Part shown: in pieces, positions 62,490 through 64,000 of the stretch
Layout: every line of letters starts with the position of its first letter
Position numbering within the stretch: the stretch's first letter is position 1
Origin: Ascaphus truei
Lineage: Eukaryota > Chordata > Amphibia > Anura > Ascaphidae
Assembly (NCBI GenBank): GCA_036426205.1
Contig: CM071568.1
Coordinates: 232,101,727 to 232,165,726, forward strand
Reading direction: 5' to 3'
Length of the DNA stretch: 64,000 nucleotides
The notes under the pieces: generated by a model
What the model saw: only the letters and a program-made list of their open reading frames with translations
Database searches by the model: none
Told to the model about the DNA's origin: nothing
Translations under genes and position numbers: made by a program

Positions 62490-64000
62490 GTTTGTGTGTG
62501 GCTAGGGGCCCACACGGCGGAAGCCTGACCCGCCACTCCTTCTGTTGACAAAAAATAGGCATTTCCATGGTCCTTTCCAGGTCTATGCTGTATATCAAAA
62601 GAGAAGGGTTGGAGGGCCATATACCACCTAGTCAACCTTGAGTTTGTGTCCTTCATAGTGTTTAACCATTTCAAGGGCGCATGGTCAGTGACCAGGGTGA
62701 AGTGTACTCCGGCGACATAGTGTCTCAAGGCCTCAATTGAGGCACTCCTTCTCAATGACGGATTACCTCACTTCCCTTGGGAAGAGCTTACGGCTGATGA
62801 ACAATATGGGGTGTTCAACCCCATCAAATTGTTTGAACAGCACTGCTCCCAGTCCTACCTCGAAGGCATCCGTCTGGATTATGAAGGGCTCTTTAAAATC
62901 TGGGCTCCGAAGAGTGGGGCCCTCTGACAGGCACTTTTTTAGCATGTCAAAGGTGTATTGGCACTCCCAAGACCATTTAACTTGGGTCGGGCACTCTTTT
63001 TTGTTAGATCTGTTAGGGGTGCAGTAATTTCTGAAAAATTTGGAATAAACCGCCTGTAATACCCTGCTAACCCCAAAAGGGAGCGTACCGGTGTCTTTGT
63101 TTGTGGGGTGGGGACTTCCTTTATGGTGGCCACCTTGCTAGATAGCGGCCTTACTATCCCTCCCCCAACGGCATAGCCCAAGTATTTTGTAGTGCTTTTC
63201 CCATGGCACATTTTTTTGGATTGGCAGTAAGCCCTGCTTCTCTTAAGGACGTTAGGACTGCCCTTAACCTTTTTATATGGTGCTGCCAGTGCCTGCTATA
63301 GATGACAATGTCATCCAATTAGGCCGCGGCATATGCCCTATGGGGTCGTAGCACCTTGTCCATTAACCTTTGGAGCATGGCTGGAGCCCAAATGGCATAG
63401 TGACAAATTGGTATAAACCGAGAGGGGTGGCGAAGGCAGTTTTGCATTTGGATTCTTCCACTAAAGGTATCTGCCAATATCCTTTCGTGAGATCTAGGGT
63501 GGAGATATTCTCTGCTTTGCCAAGAGAGTCAAGCAATTCATCCACCCTAGGCATTGGGTATGCATTGAATCGGGATACAGCATTTACCTTTCGGAGATCC
63601 ACGCAAAACTTCACCTTCCCATCTGGTTTAGGGACCAACACTATAGGGCTACACCATTCACTGTGGGACTCCTCGATCACGCCCAATTCCAACATGTCTA
63701 CAATCACCCTCTCTACCAGGTCTTTTCGGCCCTCTGGCAATCTATAGGGACGGGACCGTACTTTTACGCCAGGTTCTGTCTCAATCCCATGGGACACTAA
63801 ATCAGTCTGTCCTGGCAGCTCAGAGAAAACATCTGGGAACTGGTCACATAATTCTAGTAGGTCTGACCTTTGTTCCGTTGTTAAGTGCCCTCCCATGGGA
63901 ACCTGATGGTCATTGTAAGTACTACCCTTTGGAGGCTGTGGACCCAAATCCGTCTCTCCTTCCCGAGGGTGGATGAACAGCGATCTTATAATTTTCCAGG
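62490..64000 (-). pseudogene. Ty3/Gypsy pol (RT-RNase H), partial, damaged
   Basis: From the right edge: LRKVNAVSRFNAYPMPRVDE, STLDLTKGYWQIPL (motif A), FVTMPFGL (motif B), then LDDIVIY whose Tyr codon is now TAA. Next come LLGLAGYYRRFIPNFSEITA, IIQTDAFEVGLGAVLFKQ (RNase H Asp), ILFISRKLFPRE and FTLVTDHAPLKWLNTM. The reading frame changes at least three times. RNase H is followed within about 200 bp by the polypurine tract and LTR, leaving no room for integrase downstream. In the Gmr1-like Gypsy group integrase lies upstream of RT, which would explain this. The 5' part is outside the window. Confidence 0.9.

Overview
The window looks like vertebrate nuclear DNA, most likely amphibian and probably a frog. 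Protein-coding sequence is split into short exons with GT-AG introns. The rest is a dense mix of L2, CR1 and another APE-type LINE, Penelope-like elements, Ty3/Gypsy-type LTR elements, Tc1, hAT and Harbinger-like DNA transposons, a MIR-like SINE, and many (TA)n, (GT)n and GC-rich minisatellites. The amphibian call is an inference from this repeat mix; no species marker is visible.

Host gene. The only cellular gene I can support is the 5' part of an axonemal outer-arm dynein heavy chain, best matched to DNAH11, on the minus strand. Eight consecutive coding exons lie at 38474-38244, 35860-35717, 27948-27752, 26013-25824, 24807-24708, 13456-13245, 11629-11396 and 2006-1839. They join in frame into 492 codons with no stop and with consistent splice phases. 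The gene continues off the left edge. Its introns hold nearly all the repeats between 2 kb and 38 kb.

Layout. 0-10 kb: SINE, TA/GT repeats, a transposon with terminal inverted repeats sitting inside (TA)n, a CR1 3' end, and a Penelope-like element split into two head-to-head pieces with a hammerhead-ribozyme-like fold at the junction. 10-17 kb: foldback elements and a 0.95-kb tandem duplication that is probably an assembly artefact. 17-24 kb: an old APE-type LINE with an SGNH-esterase ORF1, cut inside its endonuclease by a solo LTR with a perfect 5-bp target duplication, plus other LTR-like pieces. 24-38 kb: dynein exons, foldback and hAT-type MITEs, minisatellites and a full-length Tc1 element. 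38-46 kb: upstream flank of DNAH11, a 1.35-kb hAT-type element, a Harbinger-like MITE and Penelope-type ends. 46-50 kb: a putative non-autonomous LTR element with a long ORF of unknown function. 50-54 kb: L2 and Penelope fragments, a damaged Gypsy pol, a solo LTR and a U2 snRNA-derived scrap. 55-58.6 kb: a nearly intact full-length L2 LINE with a 2A-like motif. 59 kb: a ~77-bp tandem array. 62-64 kb: the 3' half of a Gypsy element in which RNase H runs directly into the LTR.

The mobile elements do not form a pathway with the host gene. They record successive nested insertions, and several carry cis motifs (TATA and polyA signals in LTRs, palindromic E-boxes in MITEs, CTCF-like cores) that could affect local regulation.
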